Shown here: in pieces, positions 51,831-63,600 of the stretch
How the letters are laid out: each line of letters starts with the position of its first letter
How positions within the stretch are numbered: the first letter of the stretch is position 1
Origin: Trichopria drosophilae
Taxonomy: Eukaryota > Arthropoda > Insecta > Hymenoptera > Diapriidae
Length of the DNA: 64,000 nucleotides
NCBI GenBank assembly: GCA_030407085.1
Contig: CM059582.1
Location: 51,473,001 to 51,537,000 of the forward strand
Direction of reading: 5' to 3'
Translations under genes and position numbers: made by a program
Notes under the pieces: generated by a model
Seen by the model: the letters and a program-made list of their open reading frames with translations, nothing else
The model's database searches: none
What the model was told of the DNA's origin: nothing

Positions 51831-52203
51831 TGCGGAAAACGAACATTAATTTCATTAATCATTATTTGATTTTTTTCTTATTTTTATCATCCAGAGAAAA
51901 TTAAACCATTTACATTGTTGTGGACAAATTATCCAATAATACGTAAAAAATAGATAGTTTTTATGAATTTTTTAGAAAAATATCCATGAAAAAGGTCTAC
52001 TATGGAAAATAATTGTCTAATGTAATGAAATTCAATTGTGTTCAAGAAATTATATTTGTTTAATGTTGTGAACACACAATGAAAAAAAGCGATCGTTTAA
52101 TATTAGATGTTGTTCTCTATGTCAGTCTTGATTATTTGTTTCTTATACAATGCTCTTATTGAATACTTCTTGAATTCTAATTATTGTATATATTAGTGAA
52201 ATA

Positions 52204-52667
52204 TGGCTCCACGTCTTTATTTCACACGACAACTAATCACACGATAAAATAGAACACGACAAGATATCACATGGACAAATAACCTAACATAAAACTAACC
52301 TAACCTAACCAGTCAGAAATCCGCCGACTTCTAATAATGCCTAAAAGAATATGGCTGCACAAGGAAATTTTGTTAGGGAAACTAAATCTGTAAACATATG
52401 TGGAAATCGTAAACAAAATAATATAGATTTTTAGAATTTATTTTAATACGATGAAACAATATTTTCAATATGATCTTTTTAGACATCGTAATACATAAAT
52501 GATATTTTGTAATAATGTTAATGAAAATATTAATTAAGGTCATTTAAATGTGAGCAAGTAATACAAATATAATTTTTTTAACCACGAAAATATTTAAAAG
52601 TGTGATATTTTGTCGTTGTGATATTTTCTAGTGTGATAATTTGTCCGTGAAATAAAGACGCGCTACC
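52204..52667. mobile_element. hAT-like MITE with 8-bp duplication gtgaaata
   Basis: Bounded by gtgaaata at 52196-52203 and 52668-52675. The inverted ends share ACGTCTTTATTTCAC (left) and GCGTCTTTATTTCAC (right, inverted). Further in, 'acgacaagatatcac' on the left is matched by inverted 'acgacaaaatatcac'. It contains a CCTAA array. An 8-bp duplication fits hAT. No transposase. Confidence 0.8.
52281..52310. repeat. CCTAA array inside MITE
   Basis: Four to five copies of aacct(a) in the C-rich orientation lie within the hAT-like element. Confidence 0.75.
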
Positions 52668-54209
52668 GTGAAATACATATTAACATTGAACTACCTTCAG
52701 AAATGTTGTGACAACTTTAGATAAAATTAATTATATCTACGTATTCCTTAATATTACAGAAATGTGAGTTATATTTGGCGATGTATTACTAGATCAGCGA
52801 AGATCTCTAAAAGACTCAACAAATTTCCGAAGAAGTTCTGAAGAGATCGAAAAAGATGATGAAGAGAATGATTGAGTAAAATTATCGATAATGGACAAAC
52901 ATCGGGAGAGATAGAACAAAATTAAAAAGATTGAAAATGATGGAGAAAGATTGGGAAATATCGACAAATATGCGAGCGATCTGAATCAATGCAACTTTAA
53001 ATTAATTAAATGTCTAACTCCCTCTACTCCTCTCCTATTTCGGCTCATTTTTCGAATATTAGGGTATTCATATTTCTAATTTGGAAAATAGCACGGGAAC
53101 AAAATTTATTTTAAAATTGTAACCTCCTACCCTCTTTTTTCCCATACCTTCCTTGCCTTTCCCCCTTCAACTTTTACTATTCTCGAATTTTGATAATTCG
53201 AATACGGGATTTGATGTCAAGAATTCCGTATAAAATCTTCTCCCTTTCCTTTCTCTACCGCGGCCTTTTCAATCGTAATTTTAGAAATTTGGAATCGTAC
53301 ATTCCAATTTTTGGAGCTATAACCCAAGAACGACAGGTTTCAAAGTGGAAGTGCAATATTTTTTTTATATTGTTTTACGTCGACTTTTCTGAACCCATAT
53401 AGGACTAAATCGCGACGGGATCTATAGTTTATGAAGGTGGAAAACCACCTTTAGCGTTATTAGACACTTATTAACAAATACAGAGGAAAGTGCGATATAT
53501 TTCTGTTATATATAAAGGGCACTTCATTTTATGTAGTTATTTCCATGCAATTTAAGAAAATATTTATCTGAGCGAATTGAGAAATAAGAATTTTATCAGT
53601 TCTGCATTTAATTACTGTGAATATTATTATATAAAAAATGTAGGTATGTACACCCACTATCAGACGGACAGAACTCGAGGTTGATTTTGAATATACGTCC
53701 AGTAGATTTTAAGAAAAAAATTCCTGAATTCTTAAAAGTGAAATATTTTAAGTTAAAAAAATCCGAGTTTTAGTCAAACAATAGCTTTGTGTGACGAAAT
53801 GGTTCAATGGATATGCTCTATAATCTAATCAGTTCATTCTGAATAATAGGAGCATCCAAAATGAGGCTGGCAAAGGTCATTGGTTTATTCCTTAGTGAGT
53901 TATCGCGCGTACATGCTTACGTTGGGATCTGATATTTGATGCTGTTGTGGACAAATTTGCAAGCTTTCAACCGCCATATTGACCGATGGCCCAATCACCT
54001 CGAACATGCTTCAACAAATGCAAGCTTTGAGTAGTTTTAAAAACAGCCATCATCAAATGTCAGATCCCAATTACATCGCGAAAAGTGATTTCGACTTCTC
54101 TCGAATCGATCCTGCAAAATTTGGCAATATAATATAGCCAGATTTCTTATTACTGATGATTGTATTGATATGCTCCTTCAGTCCGTTCTGATTTAATACC
54201 AACTGTACT

Positions 54210-54485
54210 ACTAGTTAGCTGCACTGGGTTAGTATGACGTACTCCGACGATTGGACATTATTTTTTACCGATGCAAATACTGACAGCCAGTATTGTATCG
54301 GTACTAATTTGATCCGTCAGTCAATACTCGTTTATATACTGAATACATTACTGGTTACCTGTACTGGGTCAGTAATTTTCACAGTGCTGATTGATTGTCG
54401 CCAAAAGTATTGGATATCAGTACTCGATCAGTCTTTCGCCGGTTTATTGCCAGTACTGACTCATTTCCGGTAATCCGTACTGAAT
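54210..54485. repeat. Degenerate array around 'cagtactga'
   Basis: At least eight related words (ccagtattg, agtactgac, cagtcaatact, ctgtactgggtcag, ccagtactgact) appear in both orientations over about 270 bp. Resembles in style the cluster at 15.6-15.9 kb. Probably a decayed element. Confidence 0.5.
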
Positions 54486-54769
54486 GAACATATGTATAAA
54501 ATTCGAGAATACATTAAATAGAAATGTACATATCGTGTCTCTTTACAATTACCAAGATTGGCATATTGCCGACCTAGAAAATAATTTAGTTATAAAAGTG
54601 GACGAAATATTAATAAATAAATTTTTCATATGTTTTGAATACTTTATCTACTTTATTCAAAGGCAAATCGGAACGTATACGTGGAACGTGTTCCACAAGT
54701 TAAAAAAAGGTAGCAATGGACTATTTTAGTCCTGAATATGCTTTAATTACAAGTAAAACACCTACAAAC

Positions 54770-55010
54770 CGAGGCAGGAAATTGCGGTAGGTTTCCTTTG
54801 TCCGTTCCAGAGTTACGTTATTACGTTATAAAGTATGCGTCGGTTAAGTGATAGATTGGAGTTTTCGGCGCATAGAAGTTCTTCCGGCGTTTGGGGACTT
54901 CAGCAAACCTCAACACGAAGCGGCACTCGATCTCATTATACCTGCGCTCTACCGAGTCTTCAGATGTTCCTTATAAAATATAAATTCACGTCCCATTTCA
55001 GGTGCATGCA
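54770..55010. promoter_or_regulatory. Weak candidate upstream regulatory island
   Basis: Moderate GC with TGCGGT (54783-54788, RUNX word) and a directly repeated 'acgttatt/acgttata'. Evidence is thin. Confidence 0.25.
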
Positions 55011-55811
55011 TTCTGTTTTGCTAGATTTTAAATCAGTTTCATTACAGGGTAGCGTGAAATAACTAGAGATTCGCATGTACGTATATGTAGGTCAATTTTT
55101 CTTGTACATATTCGTCACTCTATTTGTAGTATTAAACGAATGTATATGCCGAATTTTCAAATTTCGAATTCTAATCGGTATATCATCAATAGTCTGGATA
55201 TTGATGTAATAAAATCATAAAAATTTGAGTACATAAAATTTGCGGAAAATATGGGAAAGAAATTATCAACTGTGTTTTAAGGTTATTGCTGACGTAACAT
55301 TAACATGTATATGAAAGATAAACTATCAGAGAAATAGCAAACAGCTGCAGAGTGTGTAACAATATATAGTCACAACTTTAATAATAACAAAAGATGTGGC
55401 AATAATAAACAAACTAAATTTAATTAGACTAGTTCGTACTACTTTGGATGATTGGATGTTTAGTTTTCATTTTTTCAAAATCGATAAAAAAAAACACTGC
55501 ATATAGAAAACTTGTCAGAAATTAATTTGAAATGGAAATCAAGGAGAAGGTGGTTTAAACATCTGATAAGGATTTCGGAAACACGCGGTTTAAAGTGGCG
55601 ACATAAACATGAAACACTTTAGTTTTTTACCGTTATCTACACCCATGGAACGTTTATTTGACAGACCTGCAGACCAAATATTTTTTCTAATTATCAACAA
55701 TATCTCACTTGAATACGCTGACAAAAGGTGCAACCATTCTTAATGAATAAGTCAAGAAATTCATCTATGTTTTATAGATGTTTTCAAAAAACTTGTCGAC
55801 CGTTTAACATA

Positions 55812-55960
55812 AGTGAAGAAGATCTTAGTATTTTTCGGTCATTATAATTAAGTGGGCAATAATAAATATTGTAAACAATTACGTTGTAAATAATTGCGTA
55901 ATTGTGATATCAGTTCACACTTAATTATAATGATCGAAAAATACCAAGATCTTCTTCACT
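55812..55960. ncRNA. Near-perfect 43-nt hairpin (inverted repeat)
   Basis: The left arm 55812-55854 and right arm 55918-55960 are complementary at 41 of 43 positions. In a plus-strand transcript one of the two exceptions is a G-U pair. The loop is 63 nt. It lies just upstream of the Penelope-like remnant, so it could be the end of that element, a separate fold-back MITE or a source of small RNA. Expression is unknown; 'ncRNA' is only one reading. Confidence 0.35.
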
Positions 55961-56121
55961 CTTAATAAAGTTGACAACGTTGTTATTATTGTCCAATGAT
56001 ATTGGACGTCAGTATATATTATCGAAAATGTTCCAATTTTTGCTCAATCCCCTTGTAGATGAATGTGAACCATCTCTGGTATTAGTCTTTTATTTAGTCA
56101 GGTCTTTATCCACCTTAATGA

Positions 56122-57134
56122 CTGGTTACACTTAAATTCTTAATGGATAATACGTTTTTCAATAACACCTTTTTTCAACAAATCTTTGGAGCACCGATGG
56201 GGTCTCCGCTTTCACCAGCACTAGCTGACATAGTTATGGATGATGTAGAGATTTCTTGTCTAAAAAAAATTATTTACACCGTTTTTCTATTTCTGTTACG
56301 TTGATGATATCATTACTTGTACTGCTGAAAATGGATTGCAAGAGATGCTCATAGTTCTTAATACATACCATCCTAAGTTACACATGAACCAGAAATTAAT
56401 AATAGAATAAATTTCCTGGAACTTATTATTATTCGTAATAACAATAATAATACTGTCATTGACCGGTTTCATAAACCGACTTATTCAGATGGAATTTTAA
56501 ATTTGAAGTCTGAACATCTGCATACATAAAAAATAGCAATGATTTATAGTATATAAATAAAGCAGTCTTATTATCAGATCCGGACTAATAATATACAGCT
56601 AGAAAAAATGCTCTTGCTAACAATAATTATGATTTTATAAATAAATTTTTTAGAAAACGTAAATTCTCTTTGAGGAAAAAAATAATAATATAAACAATGA
56701 GAATAATTATGTATATTAATAAAAAGTAAAATTTGTAGTTTTGTCTATATTAAGGATTATCATGAAAGACTGAAATCAAGACATGGAATAAAAAATGTTG
56801 AGTTAATTCCAACAACAAGAAGATTGATGAAGTCGGTAATAGAAAAAGTAAGGAATAAAAAAAAAATGCATATGAACAATACAGTTTACAAGTGACATTT
56901 TAATGATTGTGAGGCAACAAAAGTAATTTCAAATCTATGACACAAAATAATGTAATTTTTAACACTCTGTACTTTGCAAATATAAACATCCTGAATAAAG
57001 AACCTGACCTCAATAAAAGACTAATATCAGAGATGGGCCACATTCATCTACAAGAAAATGCCTTCCATAGAAGAAATCCCCTCAATAATCTAGACGGTTC
57101 GAAAAACTTGTACGCGTGTTATACACATGTTTAA
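56122..57134 (+). pseudogene. Penelope-like element reverse transcriptase/endonuclease, decayed
   Basis: Broken frames carry the reverse-transcriptase motifs of Penelope-like elements in order: QQIFGAPMGSPLSPALADIV from about 56173, YVDDI (56297-56311, the catalytic Asp pair), then HKPTYSDG (56470-56493), which fits the family's 'KPT' motif. Near 56873-56910 is NTVYK...DCEA, like the start of a GIY-YIG endonuclease domain. An open segment at 56937-57134 (ILNKEPDLNKRLISEMGHIH and onward) resembles the family's C-terminal region. Several stops and frameshifts separate these parts, so the copy is dead. The 5' part is missing or unrecognisable. Confidence 0.8.
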
Positions 57135-57289
57135 AACAAATGGGAAACTTAGTAATTATATTTAAATTAGGATTTTGTTTGTTCACATCTTTTGCATGTT
57201 GTATATTTATATCCCTTTTGTTGTTAACATTTCAGTATGATTGTATGTGTTAGTGCTATGCTATAGTATACTTTGGGTGTCGTTATTAC

Positions 57290-57618
57290 CGGTGCATCTC
57301 AAAAACACGATAAATCACAAAACAGACACTTAAAAAACCCGACAATCAAAAACCCGACATTCAAAAACCAGACATTATTTGATTGAATTCTAAATATGCT
57401 TAATAAATAATCCGGGGGTCAAACTGATTTGACTTTCAAATGACCTAAAAAGTTAATCCCTTGGTCAAACATTTTTAAATGACCTTCCAGTGAGACCTCA
57501 AGGACGACGACCCGAGATCATTTTTTGTATGTAGTGTGGTTTTTGACTGTCTGTACTTTGAACTATCTGGTTTTTGAAGAGTTTGTTTTGTGATTTTTCG
57601 GGTTTTTGAGATGTACCC
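57290..57618. mobile_element. hAT-like MITE, copy 3 (most complete)
   Basis: 329 bp flanked by gttattac (57282-57289 and 57619-57626). The long inverted ends share GGTGCATCTCAAAAAC... and ...GTTTTTGAGATGTACC, with 'aaatcacaaaaca' further in. The core is shared with copies at 16.3 and 33.0 kb. Inserted in the 3' part of the Penelope-like remnant. Confidence 0.88.
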
Positions 57619-57811
57619 GTTATTACTTGTGATTCATTCGCATAACAATATCCGAATGAACTATGTTTTCTTAAAATGCTTAACGTGTCATTGTAAAACT
57701 ATATTTACAATCTGTAATAGTTTTTGTATTTACCACCCAGGTATTTTCTAATGTGTAATCAATTTTAATTTTTGGTCATGTTCTTTTAATAATAAAGGTG
57801 TTTCGTTTGGC

Positions 57812-57891
57812 GTCACAAGTCTTGAAGATGATGTCATTGCACGTCGAAACGTTAACAAATATTAGTTAATGTTGTTACTCACCAATGTGAC
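57812..57891 (+). ncRNA. Decayed hammerhead ribozyme motif
   Basis: A three-stem hammerhead can be drawn. Stem I pairs GTCACA (57812-57817) with TGTGAC (57886-57891), with an inner AGT/ACT pairing. The core is TTGAAGA (57822-57828). Stem II is GATGT/ACGTC (57830-57834, 57841-57845). GAAA follows at 57846-57849. Stem III pairs ACGTTAAC (57849-57856) with GTTAATGT (57865-57872). The conserved first core base C is T here, which should abolish cleavage. Hammerheads are known in Penelope-like elements, which fits the neighbouring remnant. Confidence 0.55.
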
Positions 57892-58119
57892 ATGTGAAGA
57901 TTGAAGATCGAAGAATTTGCAATTTTTAGTGATGAAATTGAGTGATTAAATCATTATTTAAGAAGCTTATTATAAAAACTTCTTATCATCCATTTATAAT
58001 ATGCGTACATATAAAAGGTGAGTATGATTACTAATATATGTTCTTATTAAACGACTGCCTCGCCAATAAATAGATTAGCAATTTGCATTGTTATAAATAA
58101 TTAAAAATTCGAATTAAAA

Positions 58120-58610
58120 AAAAATTGATTTTCGCGACACGAACGCACCGCTTTACATGACGGGCATGGCGATAAAAATGCAAAGGTACGACGTAACGCA
58201 GAACATAAATCTGTCTCGGAGTAGCAAAGAGCATCGCTTGCTCCGAAAAAAGTAATTATAGAATTTGTTTGAATAAATTTATGGGGATGGTAGCAATCGC
58301 GAATTTAGTAGGAAGGAAAGGGAACGGTCGTCAGGGTCTCTCAACTTTTTTCCAACACTTGGATAAAAAAATCTACCAGAAAGCTTATACAGGTATCTGG
58401 AGGAAGCTTTAAGGAAGAATTCCGTAATTGAGCACCGGTATACCGAAAGCACAAGGTCTATCAAGTGGAGATAATGCGCTCTGTGCCGGGTAATTTGATC
58501 TCCCTTCTTCTTTCCACCTCGACCGTTCGGAGATCTCCTTTCTGCTTTAGTCGCTTTGCATTTGCAAACCATTGGGTTTGAGGTCTCGAGTTCATTTCTC
58601 TCCAAGTTTA
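58120..58610. promoter_or_regulatory. Candidate upstream regulatory island
   Basis: GC-richer DNA with ATTTGCAA on the plus strand near 58560, a POU-like word, and 'ggtacgacgtaacgc'. A minus-strand open frame of about 110 codons lacks any known domain. Function uncertain. Confidence 0.25.
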
Positions 58611-58879
58611 GCAATTGTCCAAAAAGACGTGTTGGAAATTCTTATTTTGGGGTGGCATACAATCGGAAGTCTTTTCGATTGTGTTTGTTGATATTTGTAC
58701 ATATTTAAGAATACGAAAATAATAATAAATTGCATAAAACATACTCCAGTTCATAGAGTTCGAAATTATTAGTTCATTGTGATTTTAAACATAATTACTT
58801 AATTATATCTTAATGAGGAACCTTTATGCTTGACTTATTTTATTTTTACGGCTTTTAATGAGTCAAAAAACACCATTAC

Positions 58880-59060
58880 ACATTATTCGTGCGACACGCG
58901 TGTCAAACGGGTTTAGGTAGTTTTCTTGCGCTCTGTCGTTTTTCGTACCATAGACTTGATTCATGAGGCCTTTCACGGCTGCCCAACTGCCTGTAACATT
59001 GCCACCTTATGCCTGTGATACGACAGGGAGAAAAGAAACTTCCTAATATAAATTGCTGAA
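58880..59060. promoter_or_regulatory. Small GC-richer island
   Basis: 'cgtgcgacacgcgtgtcaaac' region and following 150 bp are richer in GC than the flanks. No exon. Weak evidence. Confidence 0.2.
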
Positions 59061-61403
59061 ATAATTCTCTTGCCTCTGTCTTTCGCCTGTGCATACTTTA
59101 TTCCACTTTTTTGTACGATGAGTGTTTGCGTACCTTAAAAGGAATGTAAAATGGAAATCCTATTTCATTGTTATTTGTATTCATCTTACCATCTATATTT
59201 AAATATATGCAATTTTTTTAGTTTTATTTTTTATATAAATGTTGACGGTTACTAATCAAAGAGGAGAGAATCGAACTTCCGTAAAAATAAGAGAATCCAC
59301 AAAATCATGACTTCCATATATTCATCCTTGTCGGCATTTAAAAAAAGTTATATAATTTTAAATAACCAATAATAGCTGAAGTAAAGTTAGATATTTTTTG
59401 TTGATAGTGATCAAGCCATGCATTCATTACCATATCAGGTATGAACGCCGAAAATAATTGGCTTTAAGGCTGAAATAATGAACGGATATTTGCTAAATTA
59501 AATCTGAATTTCTTTTATTGTGTACAAATAACTCTCGTCAAGATTTTTGAACCTGCTCATCAGTAATTGATCTGAAACAAGTTCCTATATCTGAATGGCA
59601 GACCAGTCAGCCGTAACATTCATGAATACCTTACCACTAGTTTCTTACTGCGAAAGAACGCAGATTTCTTCCGTAAAATCCAGTCTGTACATGGGCTGGA
59701 ACGTGTTGAAGAAAAAGTGGACTCCATTAACGACTTTCTCATGTAATTTACATTTTGCTCGGATTTTTATTTTCTACTTTTTTAGCGAAATGTTTTCATT
59801 AAATCGTATAGCAAATTTCTATTTAACAATGCAATAAATGATTTTGTATAATACAATAAATGTAAAATATATCATAAACAAAAAATTATTTCGATTACAA
59901 TTATCTAAATAGATTTTGTAAAGCGGTTATTTTCATAAGTAAGAATATGTATATTTTGTCCTAATATTAATACAAATAAACGTTAGTTATGCGATGAATT
60001 AACTATACTAAATTCCATGTTTAAGATGTTAACAATTTAAAAATTTGATGTAAAATTAATTTTTTAAGTTAGGTTTTTAACAAAATTGGTATAATTTTAA
60101 TACTAATTCTTCTTGCCTAACTAATCTCTTTTATCAACGTTATATAAAAATAGTCATAGAAAATAAATTGGTAACAAGTAAACTTTTCTAAAATGAGATA
60201 TCGAATTCTTGGTTTGTAAGTACCCCAATTAACTACACTTATTTATTTAATTTGTGTTATAAATATCTCGTATTTATAGATTTTGGAAGTAATGTAGCTA
60301 ATATGGCATCTTACAAAATTAATTTTTTTAATATAGTTTATATACATATATTTTAGTTTTTATTGAAACTGAATTCATGTCCAAATCGTAGACTTTGTAT
60401 TAAAAGTTCATCGATCGTGTAATGTGGCTTCTATTTACAAAATGGTCTCATTTCAACAATCAAACATTTGGTTCACTGCAAAAATGAATTAAATCGTTGA
60501 ACTTCAAAATTTGTAGTAATATTCGCATAACTTAAAAAATTGGCACTCTGAAAAAATAAATGTATGAATTTCCGAAACAGCGTGATTGCCTCGTCAAAGA
60601 CATACATGAGATTTTGGATTGAATATCATATTTTGAGTTACTTGAAAAATAAAAATCACAACTATTCAAGAACGAATTTTTCAAATATTGTCAGACAGCA
60701 GTTGCGTACTACTTACGAAGTAGTGACAATTACATTACTTTGGTATGTTCATGGGGATTTCCCAATATTCTCATTCTGATTCAAAGTTCATTCTCTTTCC
60801 CTATTTTACAAAAGATTTTATAAATTCAGTCTTATAACTGAAATTTTTAATTCCAGTAACTAATTTTCTAATATGAGTTGTTTTAAAAATATTATTTCAT
60901 TGTTATTATATTTGTCATATGACGCATTTAACATGTTCATATCCAAGAATGTTTCATTGATATAATATTGGATTACAAGGCATATTATCCGGTACTTTTA
61001 ATGTATGTTAGATCCCATGTGGTAAAACTTGAGAAGATTACGATATGGCAATTATTTAGTCGACGGCAAAAATAATAGATAATTATAGGATATTTTATTA
61101 TTCCCCGTTTATTCCTCTGTATGCTAATTACGCTTTTCGGAAAGTATAATGAAGGGTAAAGGCCAAAATCCAAACAAAATAAATTTCAATACACAGGAGC
61201 CACGCTATAGTACAATTTTTAATGGATTCACAGTTCCTATAGTTTATACTAGGAAATTAGTATATCGATGCATTTAAAAATCATGAGGATTCATTGGCCA
61301 TCATAATCTACTGCAGTTACTACTGACCACATGATAGAACACAAAGCATAAATTTAATTGGCAAAATATTAATTTTTCAGCATCGAAAGTGATTTTAATA
61401 AAT

Positions 61404-61434
61404 TTCACAAGGGAAATTTCACAAGGGAAATTTC
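61404..61434. repeat. Short tandem duplication
   Basis: The word 'aaatttcacaaggg' occurs twice in a row, followed by a third partial copy 'aaatttcag'. Confidence 0.8.
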
Positions 61435-61682
61435 AGAAGTGATAAACATGAAACTACAAAAATAGGCGATAAATAAAATACTGGATTTAAAGTAATTTCG
61501 CAAAGATCTCTCATGTATCAGAAACTCTAAACATTGCTCCATTCAACCTCCACAAGTTAGACAGTATATTAAAACGATAATCAGAAAATAAATACGATTC
61601 AGCATTATACCTTTATTTTTTATTACATTACAGAAAATTAAAATTTCCCGCATACTATTAGGAAAAATATAGTGCATTACAC

Positions 61683-61777
61683 GTGCGGGCATTGCCCGCA
61701 CTCAAATGGTTGAATGTTTTTGCCATGCACTCGTGCCGAGTTAATCATTTTCGTGCGGGAAAACGCATTTCCCGCAC
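61683..61777. promoter_or_regulatory. Paired GTGCGGG palindromes
   Basis: Two short perfect inverted repeats: GTGCGGGC-att-GCCCGCAC (61683-61701) and GTGCGGGAAA-acgca-TTTCCCGCAC (61753-61777). They share the GTGCGGG arm and lie 51 bp apart at the start of a GC-richer island reaching about 61920. They could be operator-like binding sites for a dimeric factor, or transposon sub-terminal repeats. Confidence 0.4.
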
Positions 61778-62559
61778 TTGTAAAGAACTATACTTACATG
61801 AGTGCGACAAGCACTTTCACCTTCCCGACCTCGGCTCGATTCGAGAATCGACGAATACCTCTCGATCGAACTCCCAGTATGGCGGCTTGCTCTCAGCTGA
61901 TTCTCCTGCACATGCTGTCACGATTGTTTATAAAGCTGTTGAAAAGATCAAAGCTTTATTTCGAAAGAAAAATCGTTTACATTCACACGTGTTCATTTTG
62001 TCAAATCGATTGATCCTTACCTATTGTTTGCAATTATTGCTTTATGTCACCTTAAATATATGATAGTGGTCTATCGGTTTTCCATGTAGAATTCAAGTAT
62101 ATTTCTATTGAAATTGTTCCGAACGGTGATACTCAGCGCCTAGGATAACTACTAATTCAACCAGCCAAATCTCTACCAGGGACGTTTAATAGACTATGAA
62201 ACAAAGTTGTACCTAATCTAGCAAAGTAATGGCTGGTGAACAAATTTCCGAAAATCAAAGCTCTGAAAGTCTAAAATTTCGATATTGCGTGAGACCACGG
62301 TATTTTAATTTGCTTGCTTTCTGCCAAATTTTCAAAGACAAAGTAAAGAAAATCACGCTGGAGTAATGCTATATCGAAATTTTGGCCTTTCAGTGTGTTG
62401 ATTTTTGGAACTTTGGTCCCCGGCCGAAAAAATTTTTTCGTATAGTATTAATTCAGTTTATACGTGATATTTCTTAATGTTTCAAGGTTTGTATTTGACA
62501 TCGGTACATATTATTTTTTAAATGCACCTACGAAGTATTCTTTCGAATGATCTTAGAGT

Positions 62560-62990
62560 ATAAATAAAAGACGTCCTCGGAAGTCTGGAAATATAAGATT
62601 CAGCTTGATCTTTTCAACGCATACGTGTTGCACTCATTCCCTTTCCTTAAATATTCCCGTAATCCAATCCACAAGCAGTACAGACGCTTCTAAATGTCCC
62701 AATGATGTCAAATGAACATCACCGCACAGACCAAATCCAATTACGTCGCATGGAGGGCGCGTACGTACATACGTATACTTCGTCTCAACGTTGTTATCGT
62801 TTGATGCACCCTGCTTCGGTCACCGAATACAGGGCGCATACGCGACGCCCCGCGTTAAGCCTATTACTGAGCTATGATAATATTCCTATATCCTCGGCTC
62901 TCTGTTTGTACTACTGTCGACGGTCTCGACCTTGCACATGTCAGCTTAAAGACCGCATTCGGATGAAAATGTCACCACGGTAGATCAAAT
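62560..62990. promoter_or_regulatory. Candidate upstream regulatory island
   Basis: GC-rich DNA including 'gcgcgtacgtacatacgtata' and 'gcatacgcgacgccccgcg'. The plus-strand frame over it has no domain. A possible distal enhancer or part of a neighbouring gene's promoter; not resolvable here. Confidence 0.25.
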
Positions 62991-63370
62991 TAAATTATCC
63001 TTGAAAACTTTTATTTGGACACCGAAACAAGTTCCTCCAAAAGCACTTGACGTAACTCGTTTAGAAATTTATTTAGCCCGCTTTATTCATTTCAATTTAC
63101 ACAGAAATTTTGGGAAATTCAATATCTGCTCTCATTGAGGGAAAGGATGGAGAAAAAATATGGTCGTTTGTAAGAATGCAAACAATGTATTAAATTAAAT
63201 AATGTTTTGCTCAACATTACGTTTAGTTTAATTTAAAACATCGTTTATGGGGCGTAACATCAATGACTGTTATTATATATGATAAAACAAGTCAATTAAT
63301 AATATCATTTTCATCAATATAGTTCCGAAAAAGACTAAAATCCGGATCTGAAGATCGGACTATATCTACA

Positions 63371-63600
63371 ATATGTTTTCTGGGTCGCTGAATCCGAATC
63401 CCAATTACATTTAACTCTATCACATCAGGTGTTTGATATAACTTGAAAACCCTGGAAAATCCGATAATTCTTAACATGTTAAAATAAAGAATAATTTGCG
63501 AGTGGAAGTCCGTGTTACATTTCCGTTATGTTTTTGGGGTCGCTGAGACTATATTCATTTAGTTCCATCATGTTAAGTTCTTGACATAACCTGAAAAAAT
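63371..63600. repeat. Diverged direct repeat related to the piggyBac-MITE module
   Basis: 'tgttttctgggtcgctgaat' (about 63371) and 'gtttttggggtcgctgagac' (about 63529) begin two diverged units, each later carrying a 'cttga(t/c)ataac(t/c)tgaaaa' word. The 'gggtcgctga' word is also seen in the element at 24.4-25.2 kb. Confidence 0.5.

Larger units (their letters stand above)
56122..57900 (+). mobile_element. Penelope-like retroelement remnant with nested hAT MITE
   Basis: It extends from the reverse-transcriptase fragment to the hammerhead-like sequence near 57.9 kb. The hAT-like MITE at 57290-57618 interrupts its 3' part. The right boundary is approximate, and the left boundary is uncertain (the hairpin at 55.8-56.0 kb may belong to it). 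Confidence 0.65.

Noticed and set aside
58279..58614. Minus-strand open frame of 111 codons, same strand as kn
   Set aside because: No recognisable domain, no supported ATG at the frame start, no splice sites. More likely a noncoding island.
59595..59837. Plus-strand 80-codon frame MADQSAVTFMNTLP...
   Set aside because: Good-looking start but the second half turns into AT-rich hydrophobic noise. No homology recognised.
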